From the NCBI GenBank assembly GCA_947504985.1, contig CANNKH010000005.1, forward strand, positions 1 through 37,595: a stretch of 37,595 nt of DNA, given 5' to 3'. Source of the DNA: Methylococcaceae bacterium. GTDB lineage: Bacteria > Pseudomonadota > Gammaproteobacteria > Methylococcales > Methylomonadaceae. A program made the position numbers and the translations under genes. The notes beneath the pieces were generated by a model. The model worked only from the letters and a program-made list of their open reading frames with translations, did no database searches and was not told the origin of the DNA. Shown one piece after another: positions 1-6,945 of the stretch (the stretch's first letter is position 1; each line of letters begins with the position of its first letter).

Positions 1-90
1 CACGATACATTGGGTACTCTGTAAAGCACTTCTGAGGTTAGCAAGATCAGTTTTAGAATCATCGCAAATCAATATTTTTTGAATAGCCAT
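1..90 (-). CDS. Response regulator receiver protein, PilH-like (partial, runs off the window)
   Basis: Only the first 30 codons are inside the window; the gene continues past base 1. The start reads MAIQKILICDDSKTDLANLR, the typical first beta-strand and acidic pair (Asp10-Asp11) of a CheY-like receiver domain, where phosphorylation chemistry binds Mg. The opening MAIQKIL...DDS.TDL resembles single-domain PilH-type regulators of twitching motility; that assignment is inference from few residues. A good ribosome binding site (AAGGAA) lies about 5 bases before the ATG. The larger receiver protein upstream (296-1282) has the same orientation, so the two may belong to one pilus/chemosensory locus, although repeat copies separate them. 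Confidence 0.75.
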   Translation of the reverse strand, partial: MAIQKILICDDSKTDLANLRSALQSTQCIV

Positions 91-215
91 AACATTTCCT
101 TATTTGTATTCGATTAAATGGAGGGGAAAAGACGCTCCCACTAATTTTGGTTTTCTAAGAAGCCGCAATTTTTCCGCGTAAATTACAGGGCACGATTAAT
201 GCTGCATCGTAGCGG

Positions 216-240
216 GTAATTATTCAGCCCCCCCCCTGCC
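216..240. repeat. Solitary end of repeat family B
   Basis: GTAATTATTCAGCCCCCCC followed by CCTGCC matches the terminal inverted repeat of the family B elements at 6491-6657 and 19887-20090, but no element body follows. It is probably a remnant. Confidence 0.5.
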
Positions 241-266
241 AAAAATAACACTGTAAGCGTAGACTG

Positions 267-364
267 CCCCCTTTGAAAAAGGGGGAGAGGGGGATTTATC
301 TAATCAAATCTCCCCTAACCCCTTTTATGCCCTTTGGGTACTTTTCTAAAGAGGGGGACTGAAT
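267..364. repeat. Dispersed repeat family A, copy A1
   Basis: A C/G-rich element: CCCCCTTTGAAAAAGGGGG hairpin, then GAGGGGGATTTAT, a central TCTCCCCTAACCCC, and a right end AGAGGGGGACTGAA. Close copies lie at 3035-3150 and 9754-9840. This copy overlaps the 3' end of the response regulator gene on the minus strand and encodes its last ~23 residues and stop codon. No transposase is nearby, so it is a non-autonomous or simply dispersed repeat. Confidence 0.85.
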
Positions 365-1282
365 ACTTACCGTAGCGGTAGCATCATGTTGGTTTTGTTC
401 TTGCAGCGTTCGCGTCGTCAACCATGCCAGCACTCTGACGCTAAGCTTTTGAAAGGCGTCTTCTTGCACCGGTTTAGTCAAGTAAGTCGTAGAGCCCGCC
501 ATAACCCCCTTAACTTCATCCAGCGGCGAGGTCTTGCCCGACACCATAATAATCGGCGTTTTTTTGTAATGCGGACTGTTACGCAATCGGGTGCAGGTTT
601 CATAGCCGTCAATACCCGGCATCATCACGTCCAGAAAAATTAAATCATAATGATTGGCTTCCGCCATTGCCAATGCGGTTAACCCATTGTCGGCAAAATC
701 AATACCAGAAATTTGTGCCAACGCCGACAATTTCAACTCTAGGGATTTTTGTATGGCAAGACTGTCATCCACAATCAACGCTCGATATTGTGGCTGGCTA
801 GCGACGGATAGTTGGGGGGGATTAGCTACCAAGTCAGGTTTTTGGTAGGGCTTAAGCGTCGGATAAGCCAACAGGGTTGCTGATGGTGCCGGAACAGGTT
901 CAGCGCTAGGCAAAGCAGGTATCTTGGCCAGCACTGCCATGAGTCGTGCAGCGGTCAGTACGCCACCAATATAATAAAGCGGGGCGTTATCCAATGGCTC
1001 TTGACTGACAGCAACAATATAAGCATTAGCACATTGGCTGTTAAGAAGAAGCTCCTTTTTGCGTAGCGCCAATGGATTGTCGTAATTGACAAGCAAAATA
1101 TTAATATTGGCTACTGTAGGTGATACTAAACGATAAGTGTTTTTATAAAGGGAAGGTTGCTGAAAGAGCTGGGCGAGCTTTTGCTCAAGTGCCGCGCCAA
1201 AGCCCAAAGCGCAAACCAATAAAGGCTGCATATCTCTATCTTGGGTATTTTGATGTTGCTTGCGCATATTGTTCACTTGCAT
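296..1282 (-). CDS. Response regulator with degenerate N-terminal domain and C-terminal receiver domain
   Basis: The C-terminal half (residues ~166-290) is a complete CheY-like receiver: acidic pair Asp172-Asp173, phosphoacceptor Asp218 in DLIFLDVMMPG, and Lys269 in the TYLTKP loop. It should accept phosphate from a histidine kinase. The N-terminal ~125 residues (VANINILLVNYDN, AYIVAVSQ, LYYIGGVLTAARL) have the alternating pattern of a receiver fold but no acidic phosphorylation site, suggesting a pseudo-receiver; a Pro-rich linker (~122-160) joins them. No DNA-binding domain is present, so output is probably by protein contact, as in PilG-type regulators. The ATG has a good GGAG binding site. 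The last ~23 residues (SPSLEKYPKGIKGVRG...) are translated repeat A1, so the original C-terminus was probably replaced. Confidence 0.8.
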   Translation of the reverse strand: MQVNNMRKQHQNTQDRDMQPLLVCALGFGAALEQKLAQLFQQPSLYKNTYRLVSPTVANINILLVNYDNPLALRKKELLLNSQCANAYIVAVSQEPLDNAPLYYIGGVLTAARLMAVLAKIPALPSAEPVPAPSATLLAYPTLKPYQKPDLVANPPQLSVASQPQYRALIVDDSLAIQKSLELKLSALAQISGIDFADNGLTALAMAEANHYDLIFLDVMMPGIDGYETCTRLRNSPHYKKTPIIMVSGKTSPLDEVKGVMAGSTTYLTKPVQEDAFQKLSVRVLAWLTTRTLQEQNQHDATATVSIQSPSLEKYPKGIKGVRGDLIR

Positions 1283-1332
1283 AAGATTACTCCAATATCA
1301 TGGATTTTTGATGGCTTACACGAAGGTAACTC

Positions 1333-1346
1333 GCAATACTGTTGCC
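1333..1346 (-). promoter_or_regulatory. Possible sigma-54 -24/-12 promoter upstream of the response regulator
   Basis: On the minus strand the sequence GGCAACAGTATTGC has the GG-N10-GC spacing and TTGC box of RpoN promoters, 51 bases before the ATG of the response regulator at 1282. It lies at the edge of a family C repeat, so the match may be coincidental. Confidence 0.25.
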
Positions 1347-1443
1347 TTAAGCGGTTCGCTGAGCGGAGTCGAAGCGAGCAACTGGCTTCGACTCCGCTCA
1401 GCCAACGGTCGCTTTGATGCGGTTTGTCCCGCCTTAAATTGGT
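1339..1443. repeat. Repeat family C, copy C1 (long inverted repeat)
   Basis: A 17-base arm CTGAGCGGAGTCGAAGC (1359-1375) is followed after 9 bases by its exact complement (1385-1401), so transcripts from either strand would fold into a strong hairpin. The flank continues with GGTCGCTTTGATGCGG and TTGTCCCGCCTTAAAT, which recurs at about 16555-16605. Because of the symmetry both strands carry short open frames reading SGVEAS...LRLRSAN; these are repeat translation, not genes. The rest of the gap 1283-1736 is A/T-rich and holds no gene I can support; GGTGCA half-sites occur near 1668 and 1694. Confidence 0.85.
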
Positions 1444-1736
1444 AGCTGTTCTGCTCAAGTTACCTTGCCTTTATGCCGAAAATGAATATCTATTCATTTT
1501 AGATTGTTTATTGTTAAGCAAAAATTAGGTGAGCATTTTTAATGCCAATGAAATAATTTACTTTAATAACAATATATTATGTTTCTTAAATAGCTAAAGA
1601 CTTTATTTATTGTATTCGCTACGCACCAAACCTAAAGTAAAAATACCGACATCGATTTATTTTGGTGCATGAACAGATCATTGACCTAAATAGGTGCAAC
1701 AGCATTCTCTGCGGACATCATTTATGCCTGAATTAG

Positions 1737-2903
1737 CTAGGCTTCCAACAAACCTGATACGGCACAGGCGTTATGGAAATCAATAACTTTCGCTAAAGGT
1801 TGCTGAGTAGCCTCAGCAATTTCGGAAAGTGTCATGGCATTATTGGTCGTCATAAACGCGGTGAGGGGAAAAATATACCGTTCCGCCGGTATGCTGGCAG
1901 ACTCCCTAAGTAATAACTTGTCTGGATGGGTGCGAAGGCGCACAAGGCTATCGAGCTGATAACCCGAAAGCAAACGACCTTGCGAGGCATATAATGCCGA
2001 TCTAAACAACAAATCAGCAAGCGGTCGTCCTGGACCTTTGGGTAACAAAACCGCTGTTTTGCGACGCACCCGTGATCTTCCTATCTGTACAAATTCTTCT
2101 GCTGCGCTACTGTTATCGACAATGCTCAGCGCCATGTCAGATAGACGGGTAGCAAAAAGTTGGGCAAGGCCTGACGCACCAAGCTCGGTATAATATTTTC
2201 CCTCGTCAGGCACGATTATCAACGGCACACCTTCAGCCAATGCACAACGACGCATTAGTCGGTCAACATTGGCTTTTTCCAACAAACCCGGCAAATAGTG
2301 AGTAGCGGTAAAGACATCATCCTGCTCAATTAAACCGATCATCGCGCAAGCATTATAAAAGTCGAAAACCTGAGCTAAAGAGACGCCCGTCTCAATACTT
2401 ACCGTCATTAAATCTACACTGGCTTTAAGCATAAACGCAGTAATCACAGGATCGTGTTCGCGCTGGAACAGCCTTGAAAAATCCGGGCTAGACATTAAAT
2501 GCACTGGCGTGTTGGCTTGGCAACCTTGTAGCAATCGTCCATCAGAAGCGCAAAGTGTGGCATACCAGAGTAGTTCCGACAGGGGCTTAGCGATTAGCTC
2601 AGGACGCCCTGTTGATATTTTGCGATGCAGACGTCCTGCTTGCACCTCTTGATCGCCACCTGAACCATAATGCCAATCCGGCACGGAATTGACATTCAGA
2701 TCAAACGGAGCGGCAAGACACAAGGGTTGTAAGGTTTGTATATCCGGCGATGGGCTATAAAAAATATGTTCTGCGGGAACAATATAAATCTCTGAACCGC
2801 TCGGATGGGCGCAATGGCGAGTAATACCATCCGTAATCGCTTTTTGTACCAACCCCAAAAAATGAAATGCGGGATTAAAATTGCCTTCTAATGCTTGGGT
2901 CAT
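1737..2903 (-). CDS. Internally duplicated protein of unknown function (388 aa)
   Basis: I do not recognise a named family. The protein has two related halves. Residues ~108-195 (SELLWYATLCASDGRLLQG ... VFDFYNACAMIGLIE) and ~295-388 (ADLLFRSALYASQGRLLSG ... VIDFHNACAVSGLLE) align across a module ending in a helix-rich segment that resembles the winged-helix-like tails of pilus-associated and DUF4388-type regulators. The N-terminal part of each half contains a short nucleotide- or ligand-sensor-like stretch (SGSEIYIVPAE; VPLIIVPDEGKYY). There is no signal peptide or membrane segment, so it is cytosolic. It points the same way as the two receiver proteins downstream, hinting at a shared regulatory role, but 450 bases and a repeat lie between. 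Function is unknown. Confidence 0.7.
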   Translation of the reverse strand: MTQALEGNFNPAFHFLGLVQKAITDGITRHCAHPSGSEIYIVPAEHIFYSPSPDIQTLQPLCLAAPFDLNVNSVPDWHYGSGGDQEVQAGRLHRKISTGRPELIAKPLSELLWYATLCASDGRLLQGCQANTPVHLMSSPDFSRLFQREHDPVITAFMLKASVDLMTVSIETGVSLAQVFDFYNACAMIGLIEQDDVFTATHYLPGLLEKANVDRLMRRCALAEGVPLIIVPDEGKYYTELGASGLAQLFATRLSDMALSIVDNSSAAEEFVQIGRSRVRRKTAVLLPKGPGRPLADLLFRSALYASQGRLLSGYQLDSLVRLRTHPDKLLLRESASIPAERYIFPLTAFMTTNNAMTLSEIAEATQQPLAKVIDFHNACAVSGLLEA

Positions 2904-3034
2904 AACAGGCTCACTAACTTGCTTATTTTGATTGCGTAATAGCAGACATGAAGCATTAATTGCGCCAAATTAAAATATAGCTATGCATATTGACCATATA
3001 TATTTTAAGCGATCAAGTTTTTGGCTGCTTCAGC

Positions 3035-3150
3035 TTCCCCCTTTGAAAAAGGGGGAGAGCAAAGCGAGGGGGCAGAGGGGGATTTATTAAAAAAACCTCC
3101 CCTAACCCCTTTTATGCCCTTTGGGTACTTTTTCAAAGAGGGGGACAGAA
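3035..3150. repeat. Dispersed repeat family A, copy A2
   Basis: Same structure as copy A1: TTCCCCCTTTGAAAAAGGGGG, a central CCTCCCCTAACCCCTTTTATG and a right end AAGAGGGGGACAGAA. This copy carries a small duplication (GAGCAAAGCGAGGGGGCAGAGGGGG) in the left half, making it longer. Confidence 0.85.
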
Positions 3151-3274
3151 GTGAGTGAGTAGTAAAAAACCGAAAACATGACCGTTCGGAGTATAAATAA
3201 GCACTGCAATGAAATTTTCATTCTTAAATATAGATGCCAATCGGTCATAAATTGCTTTTTTGCTGTTTCGCGTA
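3133..3274 (-). pseudogene. Possible gene remnant between two repeats
   Basis: The minus strand has an open stretch that reads like protein (KKAIYDRLASIFKNENFI and then AVLIYTPNGHVFGFLLL) and runs from a family C repeat (around 3271-3300) into copy A2, where it stops. It has no start codon of its own in this frame. The pattern suggests the middle of a former gene left between two repeat insertions; I cannot assign a family. The frame could also be chance. Confidence 0.25.
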
Positions 3275-3388
3275 GACCGTTGGCTGATCGGAGTCGAAGC
3301 CAGCGATGGTTTATTTTCTGCAAATTTCCTTAAAGCCTATATAACTCTGCAATCATAATGTGCGTAGAACCTGAGTTTTGACTTAATC

Positions 3389-3425
3389 TGGTGCAAAACC
3401 TAACCTTCATCCACATCCTGCACCA
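3389..3425 (+). promoter_or_regulatory. Pair of NtrC-like half-sites upstream of amt
   Basis: TGGTGCA (3389-3395) and TGCACCA (3419-3425) match the half-site of the nitrogen regulator NtrC and lie 25-60 bases upstream of the -24/-12 element. Their orientation is everted with respect to the classical NtrC palindrome, so binding is uncertain. Confidence 0.35.
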
Positions 3426-3447
3426 ACCAAATCAAACTCCAAAGTCT

Positions 3448-3464
3448 TTGGTATAAATCCTGCT
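3448..3464 (+). promoter_or_regulatory. Candidate sigma-54 (RpoN) promoter of amt
   Basis: TTGGTATAAATCCTGCT has the GG-N10-GC core (3450-3451 and 3462-3463) of the RpoN -24/-12 promoter. It sits about 58 bases before the amt start codon. Ammonium transporter genes are commonly NtrC/sigma-54 controlled, which fits, but the -12 box is CTGC rather than the usual TTGC. Confidence 0.5.
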
Positions 3465-3521
3465 CCACGCTATTCAATCGCTAAGCACATCAGCAAGATA
3501 ACCCGTTTTAAGGAGCGTCAA

Positions 3522-4916
3522 ATGAAAAATCGATTACGTCTTTTAGCATTACTACTGCCTACGTTGTTATATTCCAATCTAGTAACGGCAGAGCAGGCTT
3601 CACTACCTCTGCCTAACAAAGGCGATACCAGCTGGATGATTGTTGCGACGGTACTGGTCATTCTGATGACAATACCCGGATTAGCGCTGTTTTATGCCGG
3701 TATGGTTCGGGCAAAAAATATTCTCTCTGTTTTAATGCAAGTCTTTATGACCTTTTGCATGATTGCCGTACTTTGGGCTTTATACGGTTACAGCATTGCA
3801 TTTACTGAAGGCAATGCTTTTTTCGGTGGCTTCGACAAACTTTTTTTAAGCGGCGTAACACCCGACGCCGTAGTGGCAACCTTCAGTAAAGGTGTCTATA
3901 TCCCGGAATATATTTACATTATGTTCCAGTTGACTTTCGCTGCAATTACCCCTGCCCTTATCATCGGTGCTTTTGCCGAACGCATTAAATTCTCTGCTGT
4001 ACTATTGTTTATCTTCTTGTGGTTCACCTTTTCCTACCTGCCCATTGCGCACATGGTTTGGTATTGGGCTGGCCCAGATGCCTACACCGATGCCGCCGCA
4101 GCAAGTACGGCAACAGGAACAGCAGGTTTTATTTTTCAAAAAGGCGCATTAGATTTTGCTGGCGGCACCGTGGTACATATTAATGCCGGTATTGCCGGTT
4201 TAATTGGCTGTTTGTTGATTGGTAAACGCATCGGTTTTGGTGAAGAATCAATGGCACCGCATAACGTGCCAATGACCATGATGGGCGCGGCGCTGTTGTG
4301 GGTAGGCTGGTTCGGCTTTAATGTCGGCTCTAACCTAGAAGCCAATGGCGTAGCGGGTTTAGTCTTTGCCAATACGCTCTTGGCAACGGCATCGGCAGCG
4401 CTGGCGTGGATGTTTGCCGAATGGTTTAGACGCGGAACACCTAGCCTATTAGGCGCGGCTTCCGGTGCGGTTGCCGGCTTAGTCGCCATTACCCCTGCCT
4501 GTGGCTGGGCCGGACCGATGGGTTCTATCGGCTTAGGCTTACTAGCGGGCACAGTATGTTTTTGGGCAGTAACAGAATTAAAAAATGCCCTAAACTATGA
4601 TGATTCTTTGGATGTTTTCGGTGTGCACGGTATCAGCGGCATACTCGGATCACTCGGTACGGCTTTCGTCGCCTCACCCACACTCGGTGGCACGGGGGTT
4701 TACGATTATGTCGCCAACGGCTTTGGTGAGTACAGTATCCTAACGCAATTGCAAAGCCAGTTTTGGGGGGTTCTATTGACGTTGTTATGGTCGGGCGGTA
4801 TTTCTTTTGTCGCCTATAAAATAGTGGATAGGCTCATTGGCTTGCGTGTCAGTGAAGACATTGAGCGTCAAGGGCTAGACATTAACGAACATGGTGAAAT
4901 TGCTTATCATGATTGA
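3522..4916 (+). CDS. amt: Ammonium transporter (Amt/MEP/Rh family)
   Basis: 464 residues, the usual length for a secreted-start bacterial Amt. A cleavable signal peptide (residues 1-23, ending VTA) precedes eleven membrane helices, starting with WMIVATVLVILMTIPGLALF and the family signature FYAGMVRAKN. Other Amt features are the helix with GGTVVHINAGIAGL (the first pore histidine) and DSLDVFGVHGISGILGSLG (the second pore histidine), the twin-His pair that conducts ammonium. It acts in the inner membrane as a trimer. Translation starts from a strong AAGGAG site 6 bases before ATG. A sigma-54 promoter candidate lies upstream. Usually the PII gene glnK is next to amt; none is here. Followed by a family D repeat rather than a second gene. 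Confidence 0.97.
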   Translation: MKNRLRLLALLLPTLLYSNLVTAEQASLPLPNKGDTSWMIVATVLVILMTIPGLALFYAGMVRAKNILSVLMQVFMTFCMIAVLWALYGYSIAFTEGNAFFGGFDKLFLSGVTPDAVVATFSKGVYIPEYIYIMFQLTFAAITPALIIGAFAERIKFSAVLLFIFLWFTFSYLPIAHMVWYWAGPDAYTDAAAASTATGTAGFIFQKGALDFAGGTVVHINAGIAGLIGCLLIGKRIGFGEESMAPHNVPMTMMGAALLWVGWFGFNVGSNLEANGVAGLVFANTLLATASAALAWMFAEWFRRGTPSLLGAASGAVAGLVAITPACGWAGPMGSIGLGLLAGTVCFWAVTELKNALNYDDSLDVFGVHGISGILGSLGTAFVASPTLGGTGVYDYVANGFGEYSILTQLQSQFWGVLLTLLWSGGISFVAYKIVDRLIGLRVSEDIERQGLDINEHGEIAYHD

Positions 4917-4974
4917 TAGTGCTGTTAAATTCTACAAGGTGTTTTTTTACTAATTTTAAAGCAAAAATAGCTTA

Positions 4975-5041
4975 GGAATGCGCATGAAATAAGTTCAGCC
5001 GTAAAGCTGAACACTTGCATAAGTTATTTCATACGCATTCC
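4975..5041. repeat. Repeat family D, copy D1 (palindromic element)
   Basis: Arms GGAATGCGCATGAAATAA (4975-4992) and TTATTTCATACGCATTCC (5024-5041) are inverted with one mismatch, enclosing a second hairpin TTCAGC-N6-GCTGAA. The end sequences match copies at 8525-8634 and 13213-13273. This is the shape of a small miniature element; it lies just after amt and may also end its transcript. Confidence 0.75.
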
Positions 5042-5158
5042 TTACCGTTACAGAAATTCAAGTTGCCGTAAACGTTTTAATAAACGTATTTTTGTGGCAT
5101 ATTTAGATCAACGAGGAACGATCATCTAAATTCGAATTAATAACATGCTAGGATACTC

Positions 5159-5845
5159 ATGGACGATTCATTGAGATTGCAATATCTGGACGCTATGGGC
5201 ATTGATGTCTGGGTGTCCAGAATGCCATCCGAAATACCGCAATTACCCGCTGCAACTGATACACCTATCAGTAACGCGATACCTCAAATACCCCCCTGGG
5301 ATCTATTGCAACTTGATGTTGCTAACTGCACAAAATGCACACTGTGTGAAACGCGTACTCGAACTGTATTTGGCACAGGTAATAAAAATGCGGATTGGTT
5401 GTTAATAGGTGAAGCGCCAGGACAACATGAAGATGAGCAGGGCAAACCGTTTGTTGGTAATGCTGGGCAGTTATTAACAGAAATGTTACGCGCAATGGGA
5501 TTGTCGCGAGAAACCGTCTTTATTACTAATATTATAAAATGCAGACCACCGCGTAATCGTGATCCTCATGTTGATGAAGTGCAAAGCTGCAACGCATATC
5601 TGCAACAACAACTCGCCATCATCCAGCCTAAAATTATTCTCGCGGTAGGGCGTATTGCTGCCCAGACCTTGTTGAATACGGATATGCCCCTAGCCGGATT
5701 AAGGGGGAAAGTCCATAACCTGAATAATACGCCTCTTGTGGTCGTCTACCATCCCGCTTATTTACTCCGATCTTTATCAGAGAAACGGAAAGCTTGGCAA
5801 GACTTGCAACTGGCAATGCAAACAATAAAAAAAAGTGAAGATTAA
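5159..5845 (+). CDS. Uracil-DNA glycosylase, family 4 ([4Fe-4S] type)
   Basis: Removes uracil from DNA that arises by cytosine deamination or misincorporation, the first step of base excision repair. Family 4 motifs are present: motif 1 GEAPGQHED (residues 84-92) for uracil binding and the loop HPAYLLR (198-204). Iron-sulfur cysteines fit Cys57, Cys60, Cys128 and Cys144, with the last pair 16 residues apart as in the family. The N-terminal ~45 residues (RLQYLDAMGIDVWVSR, then a Pro-rich linker) are the extension typical of gammaproteobacterial homologues. The ATG has AGGA 5 bases upstream. The stop codon is 2 bases before the acetyltransferase ATG, so the two are co-transcribed; the rimI neighbour is a frequent one for this gene. 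Confidence 0.95.
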   Translation: MDDSLRLQYLDAMGIDVWVSRMPSEIPQLPAATDTPISNAIPQIPPWDLLQLDVANCTKCTLCETRTRTVFGTGNKNADWLLIGEAPGQHEDEQGKPFVGNAGQLLTEMLRAMGLSRETVFITNIIKCRPPRNRDPHVDEVQSCNAYLQQQLAIIQPKIILAVGRIAAQTLLNTDMPLAGLRGKVHNLNNTPLVVVYHPAYLLRSLSEKRKAWQDLQLAMQTIKKSED

Positions 5846-5847
5846 CC

Positions 5848-6387
5848 ATGCGTGGATTATTTGACCAAATAAAAAATTTCATTATTTATGATGCTGATAA
5901 AGAGTTTTATGCCAAAGTATTTCCTGATTCTGTATCAAGGAAAGATTTAATGCGTCTTAGAAAAATGACGGTTTCCGACTTGCCTGAAGTGTTGGCAATA
6001 GAAAGAAAAAACTATCAATTTCCTTGGGAAGAAGATATTTTCAGAGATTGCTTTAAGGCAGGTTACAGTTGCTGGGTTTGTGAGGAGCAAGATAAGGTAC
6101 TGGGTTATAGTCTGATCACTATTGCTGTTGGTGAAGCGCATATTCTTAATATTTCCGTTGATCCGGCCGAACAAAAGCAAGGTATAGGTCGCAAGATGCT
6201 GGAAAATTTGATTGAGGTGGCGCGTGGAAAGGCAGAAACCGTTTTTCTCGAAGTCAGACCGTCTAACCCAGCGGCAATGGCCTTATATGAAGACATGGGG
6301 TTTAACGAAATAGGCGTCAGAAAAGACTATTATCCCGCTGAAAATGGTCGTGAAGACGCCATTATGTTGGCGTTGCAATTGTTTTAG
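5848..6387 (+). CDS. rimI: Ribosomal-protein-S18-alanine N-acetyltransferase (GNAT family)
   Basis: A GNAT acetyltransferase that acetylates the N-terminal alanine of ribosomal protein S18. The core begins at MRLRKMTVSDLPEVLAIE; the acetyl-CoA loop reads VDPAEQKQGIGRKML (about residues 108-122), and the family tail NPAAMALYEDMGF...RKDYYPAENGREDAIML is intact. Two starts are possible. ATG 5848 follows the upstream stop almost directly and gives 179 residues. ATG 5950 (residue 35) has a strong AAGGA site and gives 145 residues, the usual RimI length. The 34-residue extension (NFIIYDADKEFYAKVFPD) has coding-like codons, so I keep the long form but consider the short one equally likely. Confidence 0.9.
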   Translation: MRGLFDQIKNFIIYDADKEFYAKVFPDSVSRKDLMRLRKMTVSDLPEVLAIERKNYQFPWEEDIFRDCFKAGYSCWVCEEQDKVLGYSLITIAVGEAHILNISVDPAEQKQGIGRKMLENLIEVARGKAETVFLEVRPSNPAAMALYEDMGFNEIGVRKDYYPAENGREDAIMLALQLF

Positions 6388-6420
6388 GCTAGAGTTAAAT
6401 AGCTTCCCTAAACAATAAGT

Positions 6421-6462
6421 AGGCTTTCAAAGGTCTTTTTAACAAACAAGCCTTATTTTTAT
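6421..6462 (+). terminator. Possible weak terminator after rimI
   Basis: AGGCTT (6421-6426) pairs with AAGCCT (6448-6453), followed by TATTTTTATT. The stem is only 6 bp with a long loop, so termination is plausible but weak. Confidence 0.35.
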
Positions 6463-6477
6463 TGCTGAGGTAAAAAT

Positions 6478-6780
6478 GTTAAAAAAATTAGTAATTATTC
6501 AGCCCCCCCTAAAAATTACTGCGATTAAGCCGTCATTCCGGCATGGATTGCCGGAATCCAGAACACAGGGAGGTGTTTGTAGCTTGCCATCCGTGGCTTC
6601 TGGATCTCAACAATCCCTGCTGAGATGACGTAACTAAGGAGGGGTCTGAATAGTTACAAAAATTATGATCGGTTACTTCGTTCTGTTTTTAAAAAGATAG
6701 AGCAAAATGTAGTCGCTACCTCCCCATCGCCACTGAGGTTGGGACAGCCCAAAACAGGACTAACCGCTAGTCTATTTTAG
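6478..6780 (+). pseudogene. Possible small gene interrupted by repeat B1
   Basis: An ATG at 6478 with a good GAGGT binding site opens a frame reading MLKKLV, then runs straight into repeat B1. After the repeat the open stretch KNYDRLLRSVFKKIEQNVV (6659 onward, to a stop near 6780) reads like protein. This looks like a short gene split by the element, but no family is recognisable and it may be chance. The rest of the gap up to 6945 shows no gene. Confidence 0.25.
6491..6657 (+). repeat. Repeat family B, copy B1 (miniature element with terminal inverted repeats)
   Basis: Bounded by GTAATTATTCAGCCCCCCCT and the inverted AGGAGGGGTCTGAATAGTTAC. Inside are two hairpins: GTCATTCCGGCATGG...CCGGAATCCAG and GGATCTCAACAATCCCTGCTGAGATGACG. 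A longer inverted copy lies at 19887-20090. It has no coding capacity and looks like a MITE-like element. Confidence 0.85.
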
Positions 6781-6945
6781 CTCTGCCTGTAAAAAATAAT
6801 TCTTCGAAAAATAATAATCAGTATAATCTCACAAAAGTCAGAAAAAACAGAAAAAATCGCTATAGCAGATTACATCGATGCACGATAATTTATGCCTAAA
6901 AGCGAATCTTGCAGAATTTAGAGTGTATTCAAACTGAAACATAAC

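Noticed and set aside
1260-1458. Two opposite-strand frames of 61 residues
   Set aside because: Both are translations of the same perfect inverted repeat (family C) and show its mirrored SGVEAS/LRLRSAN motifs.
3102-3323. 73-residue frame on the minus strand
   Set aside because: It reads through parts of repeats A2 and C; the flanking sequence is repeat, and the protein-like stretch is in a different frame.
4136-4552. 138-residue frame on the minus strand
   Set aside because: Antisense shadow of the high-GC part of amt, which is certain.
6721-6790. Possible structured RNA or riboswitch before the M41-receiver gene
   Set aside because: GGTTGGGACAGCCCAAAACAGG gives short stems only and matches no riboswitch class I can recognise.
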